Of a DNA stretch of 64,000 nucleotides, positions 1 to 8,975 are shown piece after piece. Within the stretch, counting starts at the first letter, position 1; every line of letters begins with the position of its first letter. Both the position numbers and the translations under genes were made by a program. Source of the DNA: Bacteroidales bacterium UBA1794 (GTDB lineage Bacteria > Bacteroidota > Bacteroidia > Bacteroidales > Bacteroidaceae); contig DCFW01000020.1 in NCBI GenBank assembly GCA_002315435.1, positions 5,332 through 69,331 on the forward strand. The letters are read 5' to 3'. The notes under the pieces are model-generated. The model was given only the letters and a program-made list of their open reading frames with translations. It did no database searches and had not been told where the DNA came from.

Positions 1-145
1 AGACAATCGTCCGTTCTCTCTTAAGATTTCTCTTCATAAAAGCAAAGGTTTAAACACAAGCAATCAAAAAATAGAATTGAATGATTGAGCGATAAATGAT
101 CATGAAAGGCATCTTTCAACAACACAAATATTTTTTTCGTAATAT

Positions 146-161
146 GTTTAAACGTTTCAAC
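146..161. promoter_or_regulatory. LacI-type operator candidate upstream of sugar operon
   Basis: GTTTAAACGTTTCAAC is an imperfect palindrome centred on ACG, 38 bases before the kinase start. A perfect version of the same palindrome lies before the porin gene of the same operon, so a single regulator of the LacI family probably binds both (inference). The rest of bases 1-198 holds another half-like motif (GGTTTAAAC near 48). A possible divergent start codon lies at 36 (ATG on the minus strand, 12 open codons to the window edge) and could belong to the regulator, but too little is visible to name it. Confidence 0.5.
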
Positions 162-198
162 AAGGTAAAGAAAGTAATTATTTAGAACCATAGATATC

Positions 199-1116
199 AT
201 GAAAACAGAGAAAATTGAAAAACAGAAAGTAGTATGTTACGGTGAAGTGCTTTGGGATGTATTCCCTACTAAGATGAAACCGGGTGGTGCCCCAATGAAT
301 GTGGCTTATCATCTTCAGAAATTCGGCATTGAAAGTCACATGATCAGTCGTGTGGGCGATGATGAATCCGGCAAGAAATTATTGAACCTGCTTGATGGTT
401 GGAATATTCCGGCTACGGATTGTCAGGTTGATCCAATACATGAAACAGGCAAAGTGGAAGCGATAGCCGATGAAAAGAATGAAATGACTTACATTATTCA
501 TCAACCTGTTGCATGGGATTATATTAATCAGGCTCCTACTTATGATAAGTTGGTGGCAGAAGCCGATGCATTTGTTTTTGGTAGTTTAGTGACTCGCAAT
601 GACACTTCACGTGATACTTTATATCACTTGCTTGAAAAAGCTGTATATAAGGTGTTTGATGTAAATTTGCGTCCTCCTTTTTACTCAATGGAGACCGTGA
701 AATATTTATTGGGAAAGTGCAATCTGTTGAAACTTAACCACACCGAATTAGAACTTATCAGCACTTGGTTTAATGATCAATCAGGTACAGAGGAAGATTC
801 CGTTAGATTCCTTCAAAAGGAATTTGACATTGACGAAGTAATCGTGACCAAAGGAAGTAAGGGAGCTACTTACTACACTACTACTGATTCTTATTCATAT
901 CCTGCATTTTCAGTGACGGTAAAAGATACTGTAGGAAGCGGCGATTCATTTCTTGCGGCATTCCTTGCAAAGAAGGTACAGAATAAAACTCCGGAAGAGG
1001 GTATGATTTATGCTATGGCTTTAGGGGCTTTTGTTGCTGCACATGAGGGAGCTTGTCCTTCCTATGATATTGCCCAAATAAAGGATTTTCAGCTGCAACA
1101 CTCTCCTATTTTTTAA
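199..1116 (+). CDS. PfkB-family carbohydrate kinase, probable fructokinase
   Basis: A 305-residue kinase that would phosphorylate a sugar in the cytoplasm, most likely fructose to fructose 6-phosphate. The N-terminal ribokinase signature GGAPMNVAYHL is near residue 30. The C-terminal PfkB signature DTVGSGDSF starts at about residue 243, with the catalytic base Asp in GSGD near 249. The length is normal for the family. It opens an apparent operon with a sugar:proton symporter, an outer-membrane barrel and a ketose epimerase. The epimerase would deliver fructose from rarer ketoses, which supports the fructokinase assignment. The exact sugar is inferred from neighbours rather than seen. Confidence 0.85.
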   Translation: MKTEKIEKQKVVCYGEVLWDVFPTKMKPGGAPMNVAYHLQKFGIESHMISRVGDDESGKKLLNLLDGWNIPATDCQVDPIHETGKVEAIADEKNEMTYIIHQPVAWDYINQAPTYDKLVAEADAFVFGSLVTRNDTSRDTLYHLLEKAVYKVFDVNLRPPFYSMETVKYLLGKCNLLKLNHTELELISTWFNDQSGTEEDSVRFLQKEFDIDEVIVTKGSKGATYYTTTDSYSYPAFSVTVKDTVGSGDSFLAAFLAKKVQNKTPEEGMIYAMALGAFVAAHEGACPSYDIAQIKDFQLQHSPIF

Positions 1117-1139
1117 GAAACCTTTAAATTATATACTAT

Positions 1140-2447
1140 ATGCAACTATTTAATTTAAAATCAGGAAAGACACTGACCGCTGCAGCAGAGTTGCAGACGG
1201 AAAAGAAAACGAGCTATGTGTTGCCGTTAATACTCATCATATGCATGTTCTTTATGTGGGGGATGGCAGCTAATTTGAATGATATCCTTATCAAACAGTT
1301 TAAAAAGTCGTTTGAGCTGACTGACTTGCAGTCGGGTTTTGTACAATCGGCATTCTATATGGGCTATTTCATACTAGCGATTCCGGCATCAATCGTGATG
1401 CGAAAGTATAATTACATCACCGGAATCATTGTGGGATTATTACTATATGCAACCGGAGCATTCCTGTTTTACCCTGCTGCGGAGAAAAACTCTTATGGAT
1501 TCTTCTTGTTTGCTTTGTTTGTGATTGCATCCGGATTGGCTTTCCTTGAAACTGCAGCCGGTCCTTATGTACTGGCATTAGGAAAGCCTGAAACGGCTAC
1601 ATTCCGATTAAATCTGGCACAATCGTTCAACCCGATAGGATGTGTCACAGGAGTATTGGTGGGGCAACATTTCATCCTTACAGGTGTGGAACATACGAAA
1701 GCGCAACTGGCACAAATGACACCCGAAGCTGTGAAGGCTTATTATATGACAGAGGGACATTCTGTGCAGACCCCTTATCTGATTATCGGTGCTGTGATCT
1801 TATTGTTTGCCATAATCATTGCATTAACCAAATTCCCGGTTGTCAAGGACGAACAAGTAGCCAATACTTCATCTACCAAGAAAACATTGAAAGTGTTATT
1901 TGCCACTCGCCATTTCAAGAAGGCTGTTGTTGCACAATTCTTTTATGTAGGCGGTCAAGTATGCGTATGGAGTTTTCTTATTCGTTATATACAAGGCACC
2001 ATACCAGGTACTCCTGAGAAAAGTGCAGCTAATTTCCTTACAATATCTTTGATTGTTTTCACCCTTGGACGATTTGTAGGAACAGCTTTGCTCAAGAAAA
2101 TAAAAGATCATAAGCTGCTTTCAATCTATGCATGCGTGAATGTATTCCTTTTGGCAATAGGTATTTTGTGTCCCGGAACAATAGGTTTATGGGCATTGGT
2201 AGGTGTAAGTTTCTTTATGTCTATCATGTACCCTACGATCTTTTCATTGGGAATCAAAGACCTTGGAGAGCATACCAAACTCGGCGCATCAATCCTGGTT
2301 ATGGCTATTATAGGAGGAGCTGTATTGACACTTGCCATGGGACGTTTGTCTGATTTGGCCGGCATTGCAAACTCTTTGATAGTACCGCTGCTATGTTTCC
2401 TTTTTGTGGCATATTATGGAGCCAAAGGATATAAAGACAGAGCTTGA
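1140..2447 (+). CDS. FucP-family MFS sugar:H+ symporter
   Basis: A 435-residue inner-membrane protein with about twelve hydrophobic segments. The region around LAFLETAAGPYVLALG is the conserved sequence of the fucose/glucose/galactose permease (FucP/GluP) branch of the major facilitator superfamily. A cytoplasmic loop rich in Lys and Ser near residue 240 separates the two six-helix halves. It starts 23 bases after the kinase stop and is very probably co-transcribed. It would import the monosaccharide that the kinase phosphorylates. Fructose or psicose is the natural guess from context; FucP members cannot be told apart by substrate from sequence alone. Confidence 0.85.
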   Translation: MQLFNLKSGKTLTAAAELQTEKKTSYVLPLILIICMFFMWGMAANLNDILIKQFKKSFELTDLQSGFVQSAFYMGYFILAIPASIVMRKYNYITGIIVGLLLYATGAFLFYPAAEKNSYGFFLFALFVIASGLAFLETAAGPYVLALGKPETATFRLNLAQSFNPIGCVTGVLVGQHFILTGVEHTKAQLAQMTPEAVKAYYMTEGHSVQTPYLIIGAVILLFAIIIALTKFPVVKDEQVANTSSTKKTLKVLFATRHFKKAVVAQFFYVGGQVCVWSFLIRYIQGTIPGTPEKSAANFLTISLIVFTLGRFVGTALLKKIKDHKLLSIYACVNVFLLAIGILCPGTIGLWALVGVSFFMSIMYPTIFSLGIKDLGEHTKLGASILVMAIIGGAVLTLAMGRLSDLAGIANSLIVPLLCFLFVAYYGAKGYKDRA

Positions 2448-2488
2448 TGTGGAAGAAATGTATTCGTTTCTTTTATTTTTATCGAGTT

Positions 2489-2504
2489 GTTTAAACGTTT
2501 AAAC
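2489..2504. promoter_or_regulatory. Perfect palindromic operator candidate
   Basis: GTTTAAACGTTTAAAC is a perfect 16-base palindrome placed 7 bases before the start codon of the outer-membrane protein gene. It matches the imperfect copy at 146-161. Palindromes with a central CG are typical of LacI-family operators. A site this close to a start codon inside an operon suggests either a second promoter at this gene or roadblock control. Confidence 0.55.
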
Positions 2505-2511
2505 ATGTTGT

Positions 2512-3894
2512 ATGAAAAATTGGCTTAAACTGCTTTTATTGGTTGTAATGCCATTGAGTATCCATGCTCAAGTGGTCATTACAAACTCAAACTTCTCGAT
2601 GGGAACTACCGGACGAATCGGAGTAGGTACATCCCCCAACGGAGAAGGTAATATGTGGAAACCTTTGAACCTGTCAGGACAAGGTTCATTGGGCGGACGT
2701 ATGGAGCAAACGGATTATTTTGACATCTTGCCTGCTTTCCATTTCACACCGAAACTAATCGGAAAAGATAGTACGAATGTTACTTTTCAGGCTCGATTGG
2801 GGATGTATTCTGCCAACGGACAATTTATAGGGAATACAAGTAGTCGTTCATCAGACGGACTTACATTCATTCTTCCCGAAGCTTTTGTTGAAGCTCGCAA
2901 TATCATGGGAAGTCGCTGGTCTGCCTGGGCCGGAGCACGTTTCCGCCGCTATGATGACATCCACATATGCGATTACTTCTACTTTGACGACCATTCAGCC
3001 CAAGGATTCGGAGTAAGCTATAAGACAACAGAATTGACGATGCTGATGCCTGCTTCTACAGATTCAGCAGGGGTATATCCATATAACTATAAAGTGACTG
3101 TGGCCGGAGCAAGTAATCTGGCTATCAGGCAACGATTTGTATGGATTGGTGAACATACTTTCAATCTGAAAAATGGAAACAAAATCAAACTTTTGGGAGA
3201 GTTTCATCACGTGTCGGCCAATTCGGACAAGGCTTCTGTAAAGTATCCTGCAGACAAAGGTTGGGTAGCCGGAATTAAGATCACCACTCCCATTAAAACA
3301 GCCTTACCCGAGTCTTTTAACGACTTTTCCGTTCGTTATGGCACAGGTATAGCCAACGGCGGTGATAATGGAAATACGTTCACGTGGGCGACCTATGGAG
3401 CACCTGATTCAGAAGGGAAATATAACGAAGCCTATTCTTTTACGATGGTAGAGCATTTTCTATTGAATGTATCAAACAGATTCAGTTTCAATGGATATGG
3501 TGTATTCACCAAAAGCAAAGGAGGATCGTCCAGTACAGACAAAGCTACATATTTCAATGGTACGCAGATTTACAACCGAAAGACAGATTTCGTGGTTGGT
3601 CTCAGAACTTTTTATTATGCAACAGACTGGTTTCATATCCTTCAGGAAGTGCATTATGCCATGAGAAAAGATGGAGACAATCCGGATGCCGCTATGTGGA
3701 AGTTCTCTCTGGCCCCGACCATTGTACCTGTAGGAAAACGCAGTCCATGGTGCCGACCTCACATTCGTTTTGTTTGCACATTGGCACGCTATAACAACTA
3801 TGCCAAGGACAATCATTACTCCCCGTTTCTTCAGATCAATCAGAAACAATGGGGAACATACATCGGCATAAAAACAGAATGGTGGATATTCTAA
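2512..3894 (+). CDS. Outer-membrane beta-barrel protein, porin-like
   Basis: A 460-residue exported protein. Residues 1-19 form a signal peptide ending in IHA before Q. The mature part alternates short aromatic/polar strands and Gly/Asn-rich turns, and it ends in an aromatic C-terminal strand (TEWWIF) as expected for a barrel inserted by the BAM complex. It is not a SusC/TonB receptor, since no plug domain is seen. It lies between the sugar symporter and the epimerase of the same operon and has its own operator-like palindrome just upstream, so a role in sugar passage across the outer membrane is likely. The precise family was not identified. Confidence 0.65.
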   Translation: MKNWLKLLLLVVMPLSIHAQVVITNSNFSMGTTGRIGVGTSPNGEGNMWKPLNLSGQGSLGGRMEQTDYFDILPAFHFTPKLIGKDSTNVTFQARLGMYSANGQFIGNTSSRSSDGLTFILPEAFVEARNIMGSRWSAWAGARFRRYDDIHICDYFYFDDHSAQGFGVSYKTTELTMLMPASTDSAGVYPYNYKVTVAGASNLAIRQRFVWIGEHTFNLKNGNKIKLLGEFHHVSANSDKASVKYPADKGWVAGIKITTPIKTALPESFNDFSVRYGTGIANGGDNGNTFTWATYGAPDSEGKYNEAYSFTMVEHFLLNVSNRFSFNGYGVFTKSKGGSSSTDKATYFNGTQIYNRKTDFVVGLRTFYYATDWFHILQEVHYAMRKDGDNPDAAMWKFSLAPTIVPVGKRSPWCRPHIRFVCTLARYNNYAKDNHYSPFLQINQKQWGTYIGIKTEWWIF

Positions 3895-3911
3895 CTTAAA
3901 CAGATATAATA

Positions 3912-4766
3912 ATGAAAATAAAATTCGGGGCTTCAATCCTTTCATGGATTCCCCCCAAATGGACAGCAGAAGGTGGCTTATATGCAATACAAAAGACAGC
4001 TGAAAAAGGTTTTGACCTTTTGGAAATATTGTTGCCTCCTTCGATGGATATCGATACAAAGACTGTGAAGAAGCAATTGAAAGAATACAATTTGGATGCA
4101 GTTTGTACACTAAATTTGCCGGCTGGTTGTCACATACCTTTCTATCCTAAAGCTGCTACTATGCTAATAAAATCGGCATTAGACAAAGCTGCTGAGATGG
4201 ATGTTACATTCCTTGGTGGTGTATTACACAGTGGCATAGGCGTATTCAGCGGTCAACCGATAACGAAAAGTGAAAAGGATACGGTATGCGAAGTGTGGAC
4301 GGATGTAGCGGCATATGCAAAGACATTAGGCATAACGATCGGCATTGAGGCTATCAACCGTTATGAAAGCTATGTATGCACGACTGCAGCAGACACGCTT
4401 GAGATGATTAAAGCAACCGGAGCAGACAACTTGGCTTTGCATCTAGATACATTTCACATGAACATTGAGGAAAACAATTTTTATGATCCGGTTATCGAAG
4501 CTGGAAGCAGATTAAGGCACATTCACATGACAGAAAGTAATCGCGGTATGTTGGGCGAAGGAAATGTACATTGGGATGATCTGTTTCGTGGATTGGCTGC
4601 CATTGACTTCACAGGCAATTTGGTGCTGGAGAATTTCACCTCAACGGTTCAAGGTATGGCGAGTGCTGTTTCTTTGTGGAGAGAATCGGCATATGATGCA
4701 GACGAACTGGCTACAGGTAGTTTGAAATTTATGAAAGAGAAAGCAACAGAATACAATCTGCTATAA
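3912..4766 (+). CDS. Sugar isomerase/epimerase of the D-tagatose/D-psicose 3-epimerase type
   Basis: A 284-residue TIM-barrel protein of the xylose-isomerase-like superfamily. It carries the metal and catalytic motifs of ketose 3-epimerases: IGIEAINRYES (Glu near 146), HLDTFHMNIEE (Asp/His near 178-183), HIHMTESNRG (His near 203) and a late Glu in LVLENF (near 240). Enzymes with these motifs interconvert ketohexoses at C3, for example D-psicose and D-fructose. As the last gene of the kinase/transporter/porin operon it would feed fructose to the kinase. Substrate preference is inferred. Confidence 0.8.
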   Translation: MKIKFGASILSWIPPKWTAEGGLYAIQKTAEKGFDLLEILLPPSMDIDTKTVKKQLKEYNLDAVCTLNLPAGCHIPFYPKAATMLIKSALDKAAEMDVTFLGGVLHSGIGVFSGQPITKSEKDTVCEVWTDVAAYAKTLGITIGIEAINRYESYVCTTAADTLEMIKATGADNLALHLDTFHMNIEENNFYDPVIEAGSRLRHIHMTESNRGMLGEGNVHWDDLFRGLAAIDFTGNLVLENFTSTVQGMASAVSLWRESAYDADELATGSLKFMKEKATEYNLL

Positions 4767-4813
4767 AATCTTTTCATTTTTAATATTTGTTTCTATTTTA
4801 TTGGTATTTTTGT

Positions 4814-4856
4814 AAAGTAAATTGGGCTATGAATACTGCTCAATTTACTTTTTTTC
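4814..4856 (+). terminator. Intrinsic terminator after the sugar operon
   Basis: An 11-base stem (AAAGTAAATTG pairing with CAATTTACTTT) with a 16-base loop is followed by a run of T. It sits 47 bases after the epimerase stop and before the next gene. Confidence 0.75.
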
Positions 4857-4866
4857 TTAAATTAAA

Positions 4867-5409
4867 ATGAATAGTTGCATGAATGAATTTACTTTACTGA
4901 TATGCTTATTGCCCATCCTCTTCATCTTTCACGATTTCGAAGAGATTATCTTCTCAAGAGTCTGGTTGGACCATCACAAAGAAGAGATCTGCCTGAAATT
5001 CCCCTTTATGAAGAAAGCACTGAATATGTTCGGGAATCTGAATACACCGGCATTTTCATTAGCTGTACTCGAAGAATTTATTATTATCAGCATATTCACA
5101 ATTGTAGCATTAGTCTTTAACGAAACGGACTTATGGTATATATGCTTTCTCACATTTTCAATACATCTATTAATGCATATCATCCAATCCATCGCAATCA
5201 AAGGGTATATACCCGCTGTGGTCACATCCGTTATATGTCTTCCCTACTCCATATACACTTTACTGCTGATACATGAAAAAGGTATTTACAACCTCACAGA
5301 ATCCATTATATACAGCCTTATCGGAATAATCTTTTTCGGTGCCAACCTTCTATTGATACATAGCATTGCAGGCAAATTATATAAATTACTGGCAAATAAG
5401 ATGAAATAG
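4867..5409 (+). CDS. HXXEE-domain membrane protein
   Basis: A 180-residue integral membrane protein with about four to five hydrophobic segments. The first carries FHDFEE, the H-x-x-E-E signature that names the HXXEE family, followed later by paired histidines in HLLMH. The biochemical role of the family is not established; the conserved charged residues inside membrane segments suggest metal or cofactor binding. It lies just after a terminator, so it is probably expressed on its own, and it is convergent with the epimerase-lipocalin gene, whose stop is only 4 bases away. Confidence 0.7.
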   Translation: MNSCMNEFTLLICLLPILFIFHDFEEIIFSRVWLDHHKEEICLKFPFMKKALNMFGNLNTPAFSLAVLEEFIIISIFTIVALVFNETDLWYICFLTFSIHLLMHIIQSIAIKGYIPAVVTSVICLPYSIYTLLLIHEKGIYNLTESIIYSLIGIIFFGANLLLIHSIAGKLYKLLANKMK

Positions 5410-5413
5410 TCCT

Positions 5414-6700
5414 TTATGCCTGCTCTACCCAAATCAGTTGTGATATATCATATCCTCTTCGTTCAGCACACTGCAAGAGATGTCGTTTTGCAGCATCAGG
5501 CAATTGCGGTGTACGGCTGAGTATCCATAAATATTTATTTGAACGGCTGCCGATGAGAGCGTAACTATAATTTTCCTGATCAAGTTCCAATATGAAATAG
5601 TCTGCACTTATTCCGGGGAAAAATGATACTTTCAATTTACCGGGAGAATTCAATACAGCCATACCCATAGCTCGTTTCTCTTTACCTGAAGACGGGTCTA
5701 CGCCTTTATTCTCTACTTTGATTGTCCCATCAAGCTCAAGAAAATATTGTGCTGTAACATGGGTCAGATCCCGTTCAAAACGATGATCATAACGAGCAAT
5801 TTCATACCATTTGCCTAGATAACGCTTCAGATCCACTTTGTCCACTGTAGTCCGATCGGGAGTGGCAAGAAACTGATCAATATTGGGTGACAAATAAGTG
5901 AAGTCTGATTTGATAAGACGCGTAGGAATCACACATTGTCCTTTCAACAAGAAGTCAGAAGCTTCTCCGAATTTATACTTAAGAATAAATTCGGGAATAC
6001 CTACCTTCAGTAAGCATTTGTAGTGATGAGCAACTCGTTCGGCCAATTGATACTGTGTCAATTGCTGTGGGGCTACGAAATTAACGACGCCCGTAATTGA
6101 AGAGGTCTGCATCACATATTCCATGGCCCTGACAAGATCACGAATATCAATCCACGGGAACATCTGTTGCCCTGTACCGACAACCGTGGCAAATTTGAAC
6201 TTCAAGGTACTGAACATTTTTGGGAAAGCTCCGCCATAAGGAGATAACACAATGCCCAAACGAGTAATGACCAGACGTGTTTTGTTGCTGATTTTACCGG
6301 CTTCATCCTCCCAGTCTTTGCATAGATCAGACAGGAATCCATCTCCTTTTTGCATGGAATATTCATCGTAGAAACCTTTATTAGGATAATACCCCACTGC
6401 CGAAGCAGAGATAAAAACCTCAGGCTTTACGTGCAACGCATTGATAGCGTTGACCAAGTTGCAGGTAACCTCAATTCTACTATTATACATTTCTCTCTTG
6501 TGCTCAAAGGTCCAAGTTTGATTAATATTAGCTCCTGCCAAATTGATCACAGCCTGACAACCCGATAGCGCATCGATTAGCTTCTCGCTGTCTTGAATAA
6601 TAGTTCGGTTCAAAGAAACGATTTCATATCCCTTTTCTTGAAAATATGTAGACAAGCGCTTTCCTACAAATCCACTTGCCCCACTTATGGCTATTCTCAT
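5414..6700 (-). CDS. TIGR01777-family NAD-dependent epimerase fused to a Blc-type lipocalin
   Basis: A 428-residue fusion. Residues 1 to about 285 are an atypical short-chain dehydrogenase/epimerase of the TIGR01777 (YfcH-like) family, with the Rossmann motif ISGASGFVGKRL at residues 4-15 and the active-site region SASAVGYYP (YxxxK is not kept, as usual for this family). Residues about 290-428 are a bacterial lipocalin with the hallmark GKWYEIARYD and a closing SRTPQLPD segment. No signal peptide is present, so the lipocalin part would be cytoplasmic, unlike E. coli Blc, which is an outer-membrane lipoprotein. The substrate is unknown. The reading frame is continuous across the junction. Confidence 0.8.
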   Translation of the reverse strand: MRIAISGASGFVGKRLSTYFQEKGYEIVSLNRTIIQDSEKLIDALSGCQAVINLAGANINQTWTFEHKREMYNSRIEVTCNLVNAINALHVKPEVFISASAVGYYPNKGFYDEYSMQKGDGFLSDLCKDWEDEAGKISNKTRLVITRLGIVLSPYGGAFPKMFSTLKFKFATVVGTGQQMFPWIDIRDLVRAMEYVMQTSSITGVVNFVAPQQLTQYQLAERVAHHYKCLLKVGIPEFILKYKFGEASDFLLKGQCVIPTRLIKSDFTYLSPNIDQFLATPDRTTVDKVDLKRYLGKWYEIARYDHRFERDLTHVTAQYFLELDGTIKVENKGVDPSSGKEKRAMGMAVLNSPGKLKVSFFPGISADYFILELDQENYSYALIGSRSNKYLWILSRTPQLPDAAKRHLLQCAERRGYDISQLIWVEQA

Positions 6701-6900
6701 ACTTTAAGTCATTGATTGTTTCTTTTTACTAAACAAAACTAATGCGTAAAAGGTTTACGATGACTGCTGTTATTTGCTGCACAATATTAAAAATGCTGTA
6801 TTCTTTGAATTTTCAAGAACCAAAAAGACTCTTCTGCGTTATTTAGGTACAGTTCGAAAATGAATTGCATTTTCAAAATGTTGAACCAAACTTTAAAATC

Positions 6901-8286
6901 ATGTCAAGTATAAAAACAGTAAATCCGACAACCAATAAGGTTGAGAAAGAGTTCGAGGAAATGAATGATCAGCAAATTCAAAGTATAATCGCTGAAGCCG
7001 ATAAGGCATTTCAAACATGGCGTAAAACGTCTTTCAAAAAAAGAGCAGAATTACTTCATAAAGTAGCAACTATCATGCGCGAAAAGAAAGACCTATTGGG
7101 GAAGTTATGCTCCATAGAAATGGGCAAACTCCTGAGCGAAGGTATTGGCGAAGTACAATTATCTGCCGACATCTTTGATTATTATGCAGACAACGGTGAG
7201 AAACTATTGGCAGACCAACCATTGGAAACTCCTACAGGCAAAGCTTTCTTAAGCTATCAGCCGATCGGGGTACTATTAAGTGTGCAACCATGGAATTTCC
7301 CGTTTTATCAAATAACCCGTTCGGCTGCTCCCAATATAATGGCCGGCAATACGGTTGTCTTGAAACATGCTTCAAACGTGCCTCAAGCTGCTGAAATTAT
7401 GGAAAAAATATTTGCTGAAGCAGGAGCACCAAAGGGTGTATATACGAACTTATTTGTTCCCGGTTCAAAAGTTTCACAAATACTCGCCGATCCTCGCATC
7501 AAAGGAGCTTCATTGACTGGTAGTGAAGCAGCAGGATCAAGCTTTGCCTCTATGGCAGGCAAGCATATAAAGAAATCGACTCTTGAATTGGGCGGTAGCG
7601 ATCCATTCATCGTAATGCCTGATGCAGATATTGATAAAGCTGTGAAAACTGCGGCTGAAGGACGTCTATGGAATGCAGGACAAGTATGTGTATCGCCCAA
7701 GCGCATCATCGTGGTTGGGGACGCAGCCAATGAATTTATTGCTAAGGCAACAGCTCTGTTTGAAAGAGTGGTAGTGGGTGATCCTTTGGATCCGGCTACA
7801 CAATTAGCTCCGTTGAGCAGTGAAAAAGCAGTGGCTGATGTAATCAAACAGGTAGAGAAAGCTGTTAGTCAAGGTGCTGATTTAATATTGGGAGGTAAGC
7901 GTATAGATCGTCCAGGAGCATTTATGGAACCCACGATCCTTACAAACGTAAAAAAGTATATGGATGCATTCAGTGAAGAAATCTTCGGTCCGGTTCTTGT
8001 CATCTATGCAGTGAAGGATGTAGATGAAGCTGTAGAACTTGCCAACGGCACAGACTTCGGTTTGGGTGGAACTGTATTCGGTACAAATGTAGATAAGGCT
8101 GTAGAGGTAGCTCGCAGAATAGATACCGGCATGGTCTATATCAATCATGTCACAGGCATTGCACCTGAACTTCCCTTTGGCGGAACAAAAAACTCAGGCT
8201 ATGGTCGTGAACAGTCGCCCGCAGGTATTTATGAATTTGTAAACGCAAAGCTGATAAGGGTAACTACACCTGATGCAGCCTATTAA
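6901..8286 (+). CDS. NAD(P)-dependent aldehyde dehydrogenase, succinate-semialdehyde type
   Basis: A 461-residue aldehyde dehydrogenase if translation begins at the ATG at 6901; an upstream TTG at 6865 is less likely. The catalytic Glu is in LELGG (about residue 229) and the catalytic Cys is in GQVCVS (about 263). The overall sequence resembles short succinate-semialdehyde dehydrogenases that oxidise semialdehydes to acids in the cytoplasm. It is a single-gene unit between an opposite-strand gene and a bidirectional terminator. Assignment to succinate semialdehyde is by family resemblance, not by a decisive residue. Confidence 0.8.
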   Translation: MSSIKTVNPTTNKVEKEFEEMNDQQIQSIIAEADKAFQTWRKTSFKKRAELLHKVATIMREKKDLLGKLCSIEMGKLLSEGIGEVQLSADIFDYYADNGEKLLADQPLETPTGKAFLSYQPIGVLLSVQPWNFPFYQITRSAAPNIMAGNTVVLKHASNVPQAAEIMEKIFAEAGAPKGVYTNLFVPGSKVSQILADPRIKGASLTGSEAAGSSFASMAGKHIKKSTLELGGSDPFIVMPDADIDKAVKTAAEGRLWNAGQVCVSPKRIIVVGDAANEFIAKATALFERVVVGDPLDPATQLAPLSSEKAVADVIKQVEKAVSQGADLILGGKRIDRPGAFMEPTILTNVKKYMDAFSEEIFGPVLVIYAVKDVDEAVELANGTDFGLGGTVFGTNVDKAVEVARRIDTGMVYINHVTGIAPELPFGGTKNSGYGREQSPAGIYEFVNAKLIRVTTPDAAY

Positions 8287-8305
8287 TTAAATATTTCAGA
8301 CAAGC

Positions 8306-8344
8306 AAAAGCCACGCTCACCACTTCCGAGCGTGGCTTTTCTAT
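8306..8344. terminator. Bidirectional terminator
   Basis: A 12-base perfect stem (AAAGCCACGCTC with GAGCGTGGCTTT) lies between the convergent aldehyde dehydrogenase and GNAT genes, with A-rich and T-rich flanks that would serve both strands. Confidence 0.85.
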
Positions 8345-8348
8345 TTTA

Positions 8349-8801
8349 TTAAAGTACTTTCTGCATGCACAATGAGCCATCCATCTCTTTATACGGTCCG
8401 TAGTTGGGTATAACCTCGAATCCCAAGTTCAAATACATCTTATGCGCACTTTCCAGCAACTTCGAAGTTTCAAGTATGAGCGATTCATAACCCTGCTCAT
8501 GCGCTTCATCTTCCAAACAATTCATTAAAGAAGTGGAAATGCCTTTCCTTCGATACTCAGGCAAGACAAATACCCTTTTTACTTCAGCCGTAAGATCGTC
8601 ATAACGTTTAAATGACGCACATCCCACAGGTACATCTTCATCATAAGCAACAAAAGCATCATGTATATGGTCTAATAGATTATACGCCACATATTGTTGC
8701 TGGTTCTTTTGTCCGCCGATCTCTACCAGAATATTATCCAAAGAATGACACAAGGATACAAAATCTTCATTCTCGCCATTCGTATATTTTATTGTAATCA
8801 T
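8349..8801 (-). CDS. GNAT-family N-acetyltransferase
   Basis: A 150-residue acetyltransferase with the acetyl-CoA binding motif RVFVLPEYRRKGISTSLM (motif A, Q/RxxGxG/A type) near residues 95-112. The C-terminal segment AHKMYLNLGFEVI is typical of single-domain GNATs. The substrate is not predictable. A TACATTTG box (minus strand, 8825-8832) fits the Bacteroides -7 consensus 24 bases before the start, so it is likely transcribed alone. Confidence 0.8.
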   Translation of the reverse strand: MITIKYTNGENEDFVSLCHSLDNILVEIGGQKNQQQYVAYNLLDHIHDAFVAYDEDVPVGCASFKRYDDLTAEVKRVFVLPEYRRKGISTSLMNCLEDEAHEQGYESLILETSKLLESAHKMYLNLGFEVIPNYGPYKEMDGSLCMQKVL

Positions 8802-8975
8802 TTATTTTCTTTTTTTATTCGCTGCAAATGTATGAAATGCTTTTCTATTCATAATATCTCTCATAAATAGAAAAACAAAATAAAAACATTAATCTATTTC
8901 TTTAACAATAAATCTGCCGATCTTGCGTTCAAATTAATATAGGTATTACTATCGTGTAACTAAAAAGATTGCATT

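Noticed and set aside
1..36. Divergent gene start at the left edge
   Set aside because: Only 12 open codons are visible and they do not match a typical LacI N-terminus, so no gene is called.
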